Positions 7,194 through 16,094 of a stretch of 64,000 nt of DNA are shown in pieces. The stretch's first letter is position 1; each line of letters starts with the position of its first letter. The notes below the pieces were generated by a model. The model ran no database searches, was not told where the DNA came from, and was given only the letters and a program-made list of their open reading frames with translations. A program made the translations under genes and the position numbers. The DNA comes from Burkholderia catarinensis (GTDB taxonomy: Bacteria > Pseudomonadota > Gammaproteobacteria > Burkholderiales > Burkholderiaceae), in assembly GCF_001883705.2 (NCBI RefSeq), contig NZ_MDEQ02000002.1, positions 248,001-312,000 of the forward strand. Direction: 5' to 3'.

Positions 7194-8378
7194 TCAGACC
7201 AGCACGCCGTTGCGCGCGACGATCGCCCCGGACGATACGACCAGACGCCGCACCGGCCGCGCGACGACGGCCTCGGCGAGCGTCAGCGCGTCGACGAGCA
7301 CGACGTCCGCGCGGCTGCCCGGCTGCAGCCCGTAGTCGGCGAAGCCGCAACCGCGCGCCGCGCTGTGCGTCACGCAGTCGAGCGCGACTTCGAGCGCATC
7401 GTCGCGGCGGAAATCGTTGCGCATGCCGATCAGCATCGCGCGCTCGAGCATGTCGGGCGAACCGTACGGCGTCCACGTGTCGCGCACGCCGTCGTTGCCG
7501 CCGATGACGGTCACGCCCGCCGCGCGGCACGCGGCCACCGGCGGCACCGGCACCGCCGCCGGCGCGGTCGTGACGATCGCGACGCCGAGTTCGGCCATCC
7601 GCGCGAGCAGCGCGTCGCGCTCGCGTTCGGCGATATCGCCGAGACAGAACCCGTGGCTGATCGTGACCTTCCCCTGCATGCCGTGCGCGGCCGTGCGCTG
7701 CAGGATCAGGTCGAGCGAGTACGCGCCCATCGACGCAAGCTCGTGCAGGTGGATATCGAGCCCGCGGCCGTGGCGCTCGGCGATCGCGAACAGCACGTCC
7801 ACCGCCTCGACCGGATCGCCTTCGATCGCGCACGGATCGAGCCCGCCGAGCAAATCGGCGCCGGCGCCCAGCGCGTCGGACAGCAGCGCGTCGGTGCCGG
7901 GCCGCTTCAGCACGCCCGATTGCGGAAACGCGACGATCTGGATTTCAACCTGCCCGCGCAGCGTCTCGCGCGTCGCGAGCATGCCGTGCAGGTGCCGCAG
8001 CCCGGCTTCGGTATCGACGTCGACGTGCGTGCGGATGCGCGTCGTGCCGGCCGCGAGAAACGCGCGCGCCAGCGCGAGCGACGCGGCGCCGGCATCATGG
8101 CCGCTCGTCGCGCGATAGTGCCGCTCGTTCTCGATCCGGTCGACGAGGCGCGGCCCGACCTGGTTGCGATACCACGGCATCCCCCAGTGCGTCTTGTCGA
8201 GGTGCGTATGGCCTTCGACGAGGCCAGGTAGCGCGAGCGCGCCCGCGCCGTCCTCGATCGCGCAGCCGGCGGGCACGTCGAGCGACGGGCCGACGCGCGC
8301 GATGCGATCGCCTTCGATCAGGATGTCGAGCGCATCGTCGGCGCTCGTGCGGACATTGCGGATCAGCAGGTTCGTCAT
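7194..8378 (-). CDS. amidohydrolase, cytosine-deaminase/N-acyl-amino-acid hydrolase type (copy 2)
   Basis: A 394-residue metal-dependent hydrolase of the amidohydrolase superfamily. The first metal site is LPGLVEGHTHLDKTHWG, the next histidine is in RTHVDVDTEAGL, the following in DIHLHELASMG and VTISHGF, and the metal aspartate is in VIGGNDGVRDTW. This is the order and spacing of cytosine/isoguanine deaminases, which bind one iron or zinc and open or deaminate N-heterocycles. The ATG at 8376-8378 (MTNLLIRNV) is chosen; the open frame extends much further upstream but only into the neighbour. It is the second of a tandem pair with 8453-9652 and lies 74 bases behind it. Confidence 0.85.
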   Translation of the reverse strand: MTNLLIRNVRTSADDALDILIEGDRIARVGPSLDVPAGCAIEDGAGALALPGLVEGHTHLDKTHWGMPWYRNQVGPRLVDRIENERHYRATSGHDAGAASLALARAFLAAGTTRIRTHVDVDTEAGLRHLHGMLATRETLRGQVEIQIVAFPQSGVLKRPGTDALLSDALGAGADLLGGLDPCAIEGDPVEAVDVLFAIAERHGRGLDIHLHELASMGAYSLDLILQRTAAHGMQGKVTISHGFCLGDIAERERDALLARMAELGVAIVTTAPAAVPVPPVAACRAAGVTVIGGNDGVRDTWTPYGSPDMLERAMLIGMRNDFRRDDALEVALDCVTHSAARGCGFADYGLQPGSRADVVLVDALTLAEAVVARPVRRLVVSSGAIVARNGVLV

Positions 8379-8452
8379 GTCGGTTCCGGTCGGGTCGGTC
8401 AGTGCGAAGCGGGCATCGCGCGTGCGCGGCGCCCGCGTTCGGGTCGGGTCGG

Positions 8453-9652
8453 TCAGCGCGTGAAGCGCAGCGAGGGGGCGAACGGCGCGCCCGTATCGCT
8501 TTCGCCGCGGCGGAACACCCAGCGTTCGGCCGGCACGCCCGCGACGGCCGCCGCCGCATTCGGCGCGCGCACCGCGACGAACGTCGCGTCGCAGCCCACC
8601 GCGATTCCGTAGTTCTCCTTGCCGATTGCGCGCGCGCCGGCATGCGTCGCCATGTCGAGCACCATGCCGAGCGCTTCGTCGGTGTAGAAGCCCGACCGAT
8701 AGCCGACCATCATCGCGCGCTGCAGCATGTCGCCGTTGCCGTACGGCCACCATGCGTCGCGGATGTTGTCGTTGCCCGCGAACACATGCACGCCCGCATC
8801 GCGCAATTGCTGCACCGGCGGAAACGCGCAGTCGCCCGGCGCATTCGTCAGGATCGACACGCCGGCTTCGGCCAGCGCCGCCGCGGTGCGCTGGACATCG
8901 TCAAGGCCGACCTGGCCGAGCGCGTAGGCATGGCTCACGTTCACGCGCCCGCCGAGCCCCGCCGCGCGCGTGCGCGCCGCGATCCGCAGCAATTGCGCGA
9001 TGCCCGTTTCGCCCGGCTCGTGCAGGTGGATGTCGATCTTCGCGCCGTGCTTCCCGGCAATGCCGAACACGATGTCGAGCTGGCCGTCCGCATCGCCGTC
9101 GAGCGTCGTCGGGTCGATCCCGCCGACCACGTCCGCGCCTTCGCGCACCGCTGCGTCGAGCATCGCGGCGGTGCCCGGGCACGTCACGACGCCCGCCTGC
9201 GGAAACGCGACCAGTTCGATATCGACGATCCCGCGCCACTGTTCGCGCGCCGCCATCACGGCCTGCAGGTTCGACAGGCCCGTCGTCGCATCGACATCGA
9301 CGTGGCTGCGCATCGCGACCGTGCCGAATGCGGCGGCCTGCGCGATCAGCGCGTTCGCGCGCTCGACGATCGGCGGCGCGGCCGCGAGCTGGCGCTTTTC
9401 GACCGCGAGCCGCTCGCGCAGCGAACCGGCCGATTCGTGCGGCACCCAGCGATCGCCGACGAAGCTCTTGTCGAGGTGAATGTGGCCGTCGACGAAACCG
9501 GGCAGCACGACGCGCCCGTCGAGGTCGATCGTCTCCGCACCGGGCGCGGCAGCGCAATCGGCACCGATCGCGGTGAAACGGCCGTCACGGACGACGAGGT
9601 TGATGGGCTGGCCGCCGGCATCGACGGCGTTGATGAAGAGACGATCGGTCAT
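8453..9652 (-). CDS. amidohydrolase, cytosine-deaminase type (copy 1)
   Basis: A 399-residue homologue of the following gene with the same metal ligands in order: LPGFVDGHIHLDKSFVGDRW, RSHVDVDATTGL, DIHLHEPGETG, VNVSHAYALG, and VFAGNDNIRDAWWPYGNGD. The two proteins share the HLDK box and the NIRD/GVRDTW aspartate region and probably arose by duplication, acting on related substrates or successive steps. ATG at 9650-9652 (MTDRLFINAV). First gene of the minus-strand run amidohydrolase-amidohydrolase-NTF2-like. A deaminase of cytosine itself is possible; the duplicated arrangement argues for a dedicated pathway of unknown substrate. Confidence 0.86.
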   Translation of the reverse strand: MTDRLFINAVDAGGQPINLVVRDGRFTAIGADCAAAPGAETIDLDGRVVLPGFVDGHIHLDKSFVGDRWVPHESAGSLRERLAVEKRQLAAAPPIVERANALIAQAAAFGTVAMRSHVDVDATTGLSNLQAVMAAREQWRGIVDIELVAFPQAGVVTCPGTAAMLDAAVREGADVVGGIDPTTLDGDADGQLDIVFGIAGKHGAKIDIHLHEPGETGIAQLLRIAARTRAAGLGGRVNVSHAYALGQVGLDDVQRTAAALAEAGVSILTNAPGDCAFPPVQQLRDAGVHVFAGNDNIRDAWWPYGNGDMLQRAMMVGYRSGFYTDEALGMVLDMATHAGARAIGKENYGIAVGCDATFVAVRAPNAAAAVAGVPAERWVFRRGESDTGAPFAPSLRFTR

Positions 9653-10124
9653 GGCTCGGAATGGGGGGCGGTCGCTGCGCGACACCGGCGCGGACAGGGG
9701 AAGGAACCACAGCCGGCGCGGCGCGACCATTGACAAGGAAGGCAGGGAATCCGGCCACGATATCGGACGCCGCCGCCCGAGGCCAATTAAATGTCGCGAT
9801 GCCGCGCATTCGATTTCGCGATGCGCGGCGCGCACGGCCGCCGGGCCTGGCGCGGCGACGGGGCTGGATCGCAGTGAAAGCGGTGAAAATCCGCTGGCCG
9901 CGCGACGGCGGCATCGCCGGAATGCGGACGCCCGGAGGCCGCGTCACACCGTTGCCGGCCGCCGCTTCAGCGCCCCGCCCGAGCGGCGAGTTACGCGGCA
10001 ACAGACTTTACACGTTGTTACCCGGCCGCTCCGGACGCGCATCCGGCCATTCCTTATACTCACGCCGAGTTCGCCACCCATCCGGGAATCCGCAGGCGGA
10101 CACGTTGCCGATGCAGGAAACACC
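9653..10124. other. divergent intergenic region
   Basis: About 470 bases between the amidohydrolase operon and the glycine-zipper lipoprotein. No coding frame with family features or signal was found on either strand. It should contain both promoters; no clear operator dyad was recognised. Confidence 0.5.
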
Positions 10125-10772
10125 ATGATGCGCATGCCTTCCACGAAGACCGTTCTGTTCGCCTCGCTCGTCGCCGTGGCGGCGCTTCCGCTGACCGCCT
10201 GCGTCGCGCCGGGCTACTACGGCGCGCAACCGGGCTATCCGCAGCAGCAATACGCGACGCCCGGCTACGCGCAGCCCGCGTATTCGCAACCCGGCTACGT
10301 GCAGCAGCAACAGCCGTATCCGGGCCAGGCGCCGCAACCGTACGATCAGTACGGCAACCAGCCGCAATACGGGTCGCAGCCGTATGACCAGTATGGCAAT
10401 CAGCAGCAGCAATACGGCAACGGCTACGGCACGCAGTACGGCACGGTCGCGAACATCCAGCCGGTCAACGGCTCGGTCGGCCCGTCGGGTGTCGCCGGCA
10501 CCGTTGTCGGTGCGCTGGTCGGCGGCGTGCTCGGCAACCAGTTCGGCCGCGGCCACGGCCGCGATGCGGCCACCGTGATCGGCGCGCTCGGCGGCGCCGT
10601 TGCGGGCAACCAGATCGGCCAGAGTATGGGTGCCGCGCAAGGCCCGAGCAGCTACCGGATCGACGTGCAGGTCAGCGACGGCTCGACGCGTTCGTTCGAC
10701 GTGCAGTCGCCAGGCAACCTGCGGCCGGGCGACCGCGTGCAGATCAACGGCAATCAACTGTCGCGGTATTGA
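10125..10772 (+). CDS. glycine-zipper 2TM-domain lipoprotein with Gln/Tyr-rich repeat segment
   Basis: A 215-residue outer-membrane-type lipoprotein. Residues 1-25 are a lipoprotein signal ending in the lipobox LTAC. Residues 30-115 are low-complexity repeats of Pro-Gly-Tyr-Gln and Tyr-Gly-Asn-Gln units (QPYDQYGNQ occurs twice). Residues ~125-170 are the glycine zipper (GVAGTVVGALVGGVLGNQFG, then GALGGAVAGNQIG) seen in SlyB/Pcp-type proteins, and the C-terminus is a short beta domain (RIDVQVSDGSTRSFDV, GDRVQINGNQ). Such proteins sit in the outer membrane and support envelope integrity. AGGAA precedes the double ATG at 10125/10128. Confidence 0.85.
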   Translation: MMRMPSTKTVLFASLVAVAALPLTACVAPGYYGAQPGYPQQQYATPGYAQPAYSQPGYVQQQQPYPGQAPQPYDQYGNQPQYGSQPYDQYGNQQQQYGNGYGTQYGTVANIQPVNGSVGPSGVAGTVVGALVGGVLGNQFGRGHGRDAATVIGALGGAVAGNQIGQSMGAAQGPSSYRIDVQVSDGSTRSFDVQSPGNLRPGDRVQINGNQLSRY

Positions 10773-11123
10773 TTCCACTCCGGTGCGCGTGACCTGATCG
10801 CGCGCACCTCACGCGTTTGACGTCGTGCGCCGAGTCGGCACGACGGCGCGTTCGCTTCACGCCGCCCTCGTGCGTCCTGTCGGGGCGACGCGTCACCGTC
10901 CCTTCCCATCCCTTTCACGCTCGCGCCCGCCTCCGGCGCGACGCACGGCTCGACCACGTTGCCGTCACACGGGAGCCGGGGACACAGTTCCGGCGCGGCC
11001 CGGATGCACGCCGCATCGAACGCGGCCACGCAGCATCCGGATTCCGATTAGCATGGACACGATGCATCCGGCGGCCGCTGCGGCCCGCGCCGGCATGCAC
11101 GACCCTCAACCGGAATCCCCCCG
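10773..11123. other. intergenic region with a hairpin
   Basis: About 350 bases with no supported gene. CGTCGTGC (10821-10828) and its complement GCACGACG (10838-10845) form an 8-base stem 49 bases after the lipoprotein stop; there is no U-tract, so it is only a possible terminator. A weak purine-rich site precedes the acetyltransferase start. Confidence 0.4.
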
Positions 11124-11633
11124 ATGACGATTACGACCCGCCTGCTCGATGCGGCCGACGCCGCCCGTTTCCAGACCGTCCGCCTGCGTGCGGTCGACAC
11201 CGCGCCCACGTCTTTCCTGCCGACGCTCGACGAAGAATCGCAGGTGCCGGTCGACGAATTCGCGACGCGCATCACGCCGAGCCACGAGCGCGCCGTGTTC
11301 GGCGCGTTCGACGGCGACACGCTCGTCGGCATCACCGGCGTGCGCCGCGATGCGCGCGTGAAAATCGCGCACAAGGCGACGATCTGGGGCGTGTTCGTCG
11401 ATCCGGCCTATCGCGGGCAGGGCATCGCGCAAACGCTGCTCGAAAGTGCGACCGCGCATGCGGCGCAGGCGTGGCAGTGCAGGCAGCTGATGCTGTGCGT
11501 GAACGAGGTCAACGCCAACGCGGAGCGGCTGTATGCGTCGCAAGGGTTCGTCCGGTTCGGCACGGAGCCGCGCTCGATGTTCGTCGACGGCCGCTTCTAC
11601 GACGAGCACCACATGATCAAGACGCTGGCGTAA
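11124..11633 (+). CDS. GNAT-family N-acetyltransferase
   Basis: A 169-residue single-domain GNAT. The acetyl-CoA pyrophosphate loop is visible as VFVDPAYRGQGIAQTLLES (Arg/Gln-x-x-Gly-x-Gly/Ala type), preceded by strand beta-4 (KATIWGVFV) and followed by LMLCVNEVNANAERLYASQG, the conserved motif B helix and NxxAxxLY/GF feature. The acceptor is unknown; such stand-alone proteins acetylate amines, amino acids or protein N-termini. ATG at 11124 without a strong ribosome site. It is a monocistronic gene converging on the polygalacturonase remnant. Confidence 0.85.
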   Translation: MTITTRLLDAADAARFQTVRLRAVDTAPTSFLPTLDEESQVPVDEFATRITPSHERAVFGAFDGDTLVGITGVRRDARVKIAHKATIWGVFVDPAYRGQGIAQTLLESATAHAAQAWQCRQLMLCVNEVNANAERLYASQGFVRFGTEPRSMFVDGRFYDEHHMIKTLA

Positions 11634-11705
11634 CGCGCTCCGGTTTGCGTTCGCGTGCATCGACCGACCCCGCACGCGAACGCCCTTCCCGCTCGCCTCG
11701 TTGCG

Positions 11706-12205
11706 TCACCGCGTGTCGGTGATCGTCGTGTTGACGACCTGCCCGGCGATCGTCACGTTCGTCAGCGTCATCGCACTCACGTTGAACGCATAGATCGGCC
11801 CCGGCGACGTGACCGTCGGCGTGCCCGACGCGACCGGCGTGCCGAAGTCGCAATTGCGGATCGTCACGCCGGAGATCGGCTGCACGGCGGGCGGCGGCGG
11901 CGTGCCGTTGTAGTCGAACGCGACCGGCCCCTGCGCGACGATCGCCTGGAAGCACGACGCGCTCACGCCGTTCAGCGTCACGTTGCTCGCCTTCACGTCG
12001 GAGATCGTCACGTTCTGCACGACCGGCGCTCGCGTGCGCACCGCATCGTTCGCGGGCTGGTAGTCGCAATCGAACGTGACGATGCCGCCCTGCGCCGCCG
12101 ACGGGTTGCCGGCCGACGGCGTGACGACGCCGAGCGGCACGCTCGCGTTGACGGGGCTGCCCGCGAGCAGCGCGCTGCCGTAGCCGCCGCCTGAATTAAT
12201 GCCCT
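11706..12205 (-). pseudogene. polygalacturonase (GH28) C-terminal fragment
   Basis: The minus-strand frame encodes about 165 residues resembling the C-terminal end of a right-handed beta-helix pectinase: GINSGGGYGSALLAGSPVNA, then PVVQNVTISDVKASNVTLNG, ISGVTIRNCDFGTPVASG and MTLTNVTIAGQVVNTTI. The catalytic Asp motifs of GH28 (NTD, DD, GHG) and the signal peptide are missing. The homologous reading stops abruptly near 12205, where the sequence changes to an AT-richer ~90-base stretch containing the palindrome GTGTGCGCACAC (12210-12221). There is no good start codon or ribosome site, so I read this as a gene that lost its 5' part by deletion or rearrangement. Confidence 0.65.
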
Positions 12206-12291
12206 GTATGTGTGCGCACACTCACATTTTTGAAATCCGTCTTTAGAGATACGTTGTCGTATGTTTATGCGCAAAAACTTTAGCTGAAAAT

Positions 12292-12316
12292 CCCCGACGG
12301 ACGATGTCCGCCGGGG
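12292..12316 (-). terminator. intrinsic terminator of the pilin-like gene
   Basis: On the minus strand, CCCCGGCGGAC / GTCCGTCGGGG with a three-base loop forms an 11-base stem with one mismatch, followed directly by TTTTC (complement of 12286-12290). It begins 9 bases after the stop of the pilin-like gene, which is the standard layout of a Rho-independent terminator. Confidence 0.8.
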
Positions 12317-12324
12317 CGATTGCC

Positions 12325-12906
12325 CTACTCGCCAGCCGCCGCTACCGCCCCCGCCCCCGTCGCCGGCTCGCGCCCCGCCGAAGCGGCCGGCTCGAACACC
12401 AGCACCAGATCGCCGCGATAACGCCCGTTCGTCGAAGCCGCCCCACTGGCGACCGGCGCTCGTGCGCTGATCTTCACGTTGCGGGTTTCGTCGTAGCCGT
12501 CGAATCCGTCGTGTCCGGGCTGCACCAGCGTGACCGTGCGAGCGGCGCCGGACGCGATTTCCGAGTCGCCCGTCCTGCCCGTCAGCACGACCTTCGCGCT
12601 GGCCAGGTCATCGCGACCGTTCGAGAGCCGCAGCGGCTGCAGCAACGTGACGTTGATGTCGGGATTCGTCGTGCGTACGCGGATCGGCAGCGTCGTCGCG
12701 AACGTCTGCTGCCGGCCGTCCGTCGCGTTCAGCTCGACCACGTCGTAGGCAGTGTTGTCCGGCTTCGACACGAACAGGCTGTCGCCGATATGCGCGATCA
12801 ACGTGATTTTCTTGACGACCGCTTGCGGCGACGTCGGCCCCGCGTGCGCAAGGCCGGTCAATGCACTGCATGCGACGAGTGCGGCGAGATGTGTTCCGAT
12901 TTTCAT
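12325..12906 (-). CDS. CS1-type (alpha-class) fimbrial major-subunit-like secreted protein
   Basis: A 193-residue exported protein. Signal peptide residues 1-21 (LVACSALTGLAHA-GP). The mature part follows the plan of CFA/I-CS1 pilins: an N-terminal donor strand VVKKITLIAHIGDSLFVS, TTLPIRVRTTNPDINVTL, ASAKVVLTGRTG, and a C-terminal GRYRGDLVLVFEPAA. In known systems the subunit is exported by a dedicated chaperone and usher and built into a cable-like or CFA/I fibre. No chaperone, usher or tip gene is beside it, so the gene is an orphan here. The ATG at 12904-12906 has GGGA eight bases upstream. It could instead be a non-pilin member of this fold. Confidence 0.6.
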   Translation of the reverse strand: MKIGTHLAALVACSALTGLAHAGPTSPQAVVKKITLIAHIGDSLFVSKPDNTAYDVVELNATDGRQQTFATTLPIRVRTTNPDINVTLLQPLRLSNGRDDLASAKVVLTGRTGDSEIASGAARTVTLVQPGHDGFDGYDETRNVKISARAPVASGAASTNGRYRGDLVLVFEPAASAGREPATGAGAVAAAGE

Positions 12907-13344
12907 TGTGTGATCCCGCATTCTGGAGGATTGAGATTCGGGCGCCTGCGCCTTCCATCGCAGGAAAATCCGGCATGCACTTATCCCGAAATTAACCGGC
13001 AGTATCCCCGTGGCAGTCGATGCGCCCAGCCGCGTGTGCGAGCGATCGAGTCAGCCGGATTCGATCGCAACTGCATGCCCGATTCGCGCACCAGCCTGCA
13101 ACGACCGGCCCGGACGAACCCCTCGCGCAACGGCATGCAACAACAATAGGTTGCGAAAAGCCCTTTAAAAATCCATGGAAACCTTCACGGTTCTTTGCGG
13201 CTTTCATTCACCAGTGCAATCTTGAAATCAAATGGAACGCGCCCGGGAATCCGCGCCGCCAACCCGTCTCGGTAATTCCGCCTCTGTTCATCCCCCTGCT
13301 GCCCGCGCTATCGTTTCCGTACCTTCACAGCCCAGGAGCTGCCT
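12907..13344. other. divergent intergenic region
   Basis: About 440 bases between the pilin-like gene and the aminotransferase. Frames crossing it lack family features. The left part (12970-13010) and the stretch 13150-13250 are AT-richer and probably hold the two promoters; no clear dyad was found. Confidence 0.45.
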
Positions 13345-14703
13345 TTGCCTTCCCGCCACGGAGTCGACCTCATCCGCGCCCGCTCACTGTTCGATCGCGA
13401 GCGCCGTGCGTTCACCGAAGCCATGCCGATCTCCCGCGCACTGTCCGCGGAAGCGGCCGGGAATTTGCTGTTCGGCGTGCCGCTGCACTGGATGCAGGAC
13501 TGGTCGACGCCGTTCTCGCTGTACGTGAAGGAGGCGCGCGGCGCGACGATCACCGACGTCGACGGCCATCGCTACGTCGATTTCTGCCTCGGCGACACCG
13601 GCGCGATGTTCGGCCATGCGCCCGAACCGGTCGCGCGCGCGCTCGTCGAACAGGCCACGCGCGGCTATACGACGATGCTGCCGAGCGAGGACGCCGTGTG
13701 GGTTGCACGCGAACTCGCGCGCCGCTTCCGGCTGCCGGTCTGGCAGTTCGCGCTGAGCGCGAGCGACGCGAACCGCTTCGTGCTGCGCTGGGCGCGCGCG
13801 GCCACCGGCCGCAACACGATCGTCGTATTCAACGGCTGCTATCACGGCACGGTCGACGACGTGTTCGTCGATCTCGTCGACGGCCGCCCCGTGCAGCGCG
13901 ACAGCCTGCTCGGGCAGTCGTACGACCTGCTCGCGAACACGCGCGTCGTCGAATTCAACGATCTGGATGCGCTCGAAGCGGTGCTGAAGAATGGCGATGT
14001 TGCATGCGTGCTCGCCGAGCCCGCGATGACGAACATCGGGATGGTGTTGCCCGACCCGGGCTTCTGGGATGCCGCGCGCGAACTGACGCGCCGCCACGGC
14101 ACGCTGCTCGTGATCGACGAAACGCACACGATCAGCAGCGGCCCGGGCGGCTATGCGGTCGCGCACGATCTCGAACCGGACATGCTGGTGGTCGGCAAGC
14201 CGATCGCGGGCGGCGTGCCGTGCGCGGTGTACGGTTTCAGCGCGGAATTCGCGGAACGCGCGAAGCAGGCGAAGCTGAACGCGCCGCCCGGCCATTCGGG
14301 GATCGGCACGACGCTCACCGCGAACATGCTCGCGATGCATGCAATGCGCGCGACGCTGGCCGAAGTCGCGACCGACGCCGCGTATGCGCACATGTTCGAA
14401 CTGGCCGCGCGGCTGGCGACGGGCCTCGAACGGGCGATCGCGAAACACGGTCTGCCATGGTGCGTGACACGCATCGGCGCGCGCACCGAATTCCAGTTCG
14501 CGCCCGAGCCGCCGCGCAACGGCACGCTTGCCGGCGCGCAGCTCGACAGCGAGCTCGAGCACATCGTGCACCTGTACCTGCTGAACCGTGGCGTGCTGAT
14601 CACGCCGTTCCACAACATGATGCTCGTGTGCCCGCAGACGACGGCCGACGATGTCGACCGGCTCGTCGCGCAATTCGACGCGTGCCTGGGCGAGTTGGCG
14701 TGA
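13345..14703 (+). CDS. class III PLP-dependent aminotransferase (glutamate-1-semialdehyde aminomutase-like)
   Basis: A 452-residue fold-type I PLP enzyme. Landmarks: GATITDVDGHRYVDFCLGDT, NGCYHGTVDD (the aromatic/His PLP-stacking region), LLVIDETHTIS (the Asp pairing with the pyridine nitrogen), and LVVGKPIAGGVPCAVYG with the Schiff-base lysine K285. The pattern matches the HemL-like branch of class III enzymes that includes amino-acid and amine transaminases outside porphyrin synthesis. The start is a TTG at 13345 with AGGAG eight bases upstream, the only good site. It faces the M20/dpaL operon convergently, and could act on amino acids handled by it (inference). Confidence 0.82.
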   Translation: MPSRHGVDLIRARSLFDRERRAFTEAMPISRALSAEAAGNLLFGVPLHWMQDWSTPFSLYVKEARGATITDVDGHRYVDFCLGDTGAMFGHAPEPVARALVEQATRGYTTMLPSEDAVWVARELARRFRLPVWQFALSASDANRFVLRWARAATGRNTIVVFNGCYHGTVDDVFVDLVDGRPVQRDSLLGQSYDLLANTRVVEFNDLDALEAVLKNGDVACVLAEPAMTNIGMVLPDPGFWDAARELTRRHGTLLVIDETHTISSGPGGYAVAHDLEPDMLVVGKPIAGGVPCAVYGFSAEFAERAKQAKLNAPPGHSGIGTTLTANMLAMHAMRATLAEVATDAAYAHMFELAARLATGLERAIAKHGLPWCVTRIGARTEFQFAPEPPRNGTLAGAQLDSELEHIVHLYLLNRGVLITPFHNMMLVCPQTTADDVDRLVAQFDACLGELA

Positions 14704-14880
14704 TGTAACGACGTTTCATTCGACGTGCCCGGGCCGCGAGCCGGGCCACCGGCTGCGGCGAAGCGACATGGCGTGCGTCGCCGCGCCGCTTCACTTCGCC
14801 GCTCGCCTCTGGCATTCGGTCGCTCGAAAGGCATCGGCTTGCCATGAACGAACCGCGTCCTTCCGGACGTATATCTTCCG

Positions 14881-16065
14881 CTATGCGGCCCGCAACGCGC
14901 GCCGCGCCACTTCCGCGAAATACCGCGCCCCCACCGGCAGGATCTCGTCGTTGAAATCGTACGTCGCGTTATGCAGCGGCACGCCGCCGCGCCCGGCCGC
15001 GTCGCCGTTGCCGATGAACGTGAAATTGCCCGGCACCACCTGCAGGAACGCGCCGAAATCCTCCGAGATCATCATCGGCTGCACGTCGGCGTTCACCGCG
15101 TCGGCGCCCGCGATATGCGCCGCGGCCTGCACGGCCGTGTCGACCCATTCAGGAGAATTCACCGTCGGCGCGAACTCGTGCGTGTAGTCGAACGTGCAGG
15201 TCGCGCCGTGCGCGCGGCAGATCCCTTCGCTGATCTCGCGCATCCGCGTTGCCAGCAGCGCCTGCACGTCGCGCGAATAGCTGCGCGTGTCGCCCTTGAT
15301 CGTCACGGTCGACGGCAGCACGTTGCGCAGCCCGTCGGTGATGAATTCCGTGCACGAGATCACGGCCTGCTGGCCCGGATCGAGATTGCGCGACACGATC
15401 GTCTGCAGCGCGAGCACGATCTGCGAGCCGATCACGATCGGATCGATGCCCATGTGCGGGCGCGCCGCATGCGTGCCGCGCCCGTCGATCCGGATCACGA
15501 AATTGTCTTCGCTCGCCATGATGCCGCCCGCGCGCGTCGAAAACGTGCCCGCGCGCATCCCCGGCATGTTGTGCGCGCCGAAGATCGCGTCGACCGGGAA
15601 GCGCTCGAACAGCCCGTCGGCCATCATCGCCTTCGCGCCGCGGCCATGCTCCTCGGCCGGCTGGAAAATGAAGCGCACCGTGCCGTCGAAATCCTTGTGC
15701 TCGGCCAGCAGTTGCGCGGCGCCGAGCACCATCGACATGTGGCCGTCGTGCCCGCACGCATGCATCTTGCCGGGCGTGCGCGACGCGTAGTCGCGGCCCG
15801 GCGCGTGCTCGGCGATGTTCAGCGCGTCCATGTCCGCACGGATGCCGATCGCGCGTTGGCCGGTGCCGGCCGTCAGGTTCGCGACGAGCCCCGTGCCGCC
15901 GATCCCGCGATGCACGTCGAGCCCGAGCGTCGTCAGGATGCGCGCGACGTAGTCCGACGTGTTCACCTCTTCGAAACCCGTCTCCGGATGCTGGTGCAGA
16001 TGCCGGCGCCAGGTCTTCAGTTGCCCTTGCAGCGTGCTTTCGTCGGTTGCGTCGGTTGCGCTCAT
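14881..16065 (-). CDS. M20-family metallo-amidohydrolase (hippurate hydrolase / N-acyl-amino-acid hydrolase type)
   Basis: A 394-residue dizinc hydrolase. The metal cluster is visible: MHACGHDGHMSM, FQPAEEHGRGAKAM with the catalytic glutamate pair, GAHNMPG, and near the C-terminus MMISEDFGAFLQ and PLHNATYDFND. The lid domain carries the THAARPHMGIDP histidine. The family releases amino acids from N-acyl or amide precursors. The gene follows diaminopropionate ammonia-lyase by 29 bases on the same strand; YgeX-YgeY of E. coli show the same ammonia-lyase plus M20 pairing. A likely role is freeing the amino acid that DpaL then degrades. Confidence 0.88.
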   Translation of the reverse strand: MSATDATDESTLQGQLKTWRRHLHQHPETGFEEVNTSDYVARILTTLGLDVHRGIGGTGLVANLTAGTGQRAIGIRADMDALNIAEHAPGRDYASRTPGKMHACGHDGHMSMVLGAAQLLAEHKDFDGTVRFIFQPAEEHGRGAKAMMADGLFERFPVDAIFGAHNMPGMRAGTFSTRAGGIMASEDNFVIRIDGRGTHAARPHMGIDPIVIGSQIVLALQTIVSRNLDPGQQAVISCTEFITDGLRNVLPSTVTIKGDTRSYSRDVQALLATRMREISEGICRAHGATCTFDYTHEFAPTVNSPEWVDTAVQAAAHIAGADAVNADVQPMMISEDFGAFLQVVPGNFTFIGNGDAAGRGGVPLHNATYDFNDEILPVGARYFAEVARRALRAA

Positions 16066-16094
16066 TGCGTTCGCCTCGTCGGTCGTCGTGTCGT

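Noticed and set aside
12210-12221. GTGTGCGCACAC palindrome as a mobile-element end
   Set aside because: No second copy, no target-site duplication and no transposase nearby; too short to support.
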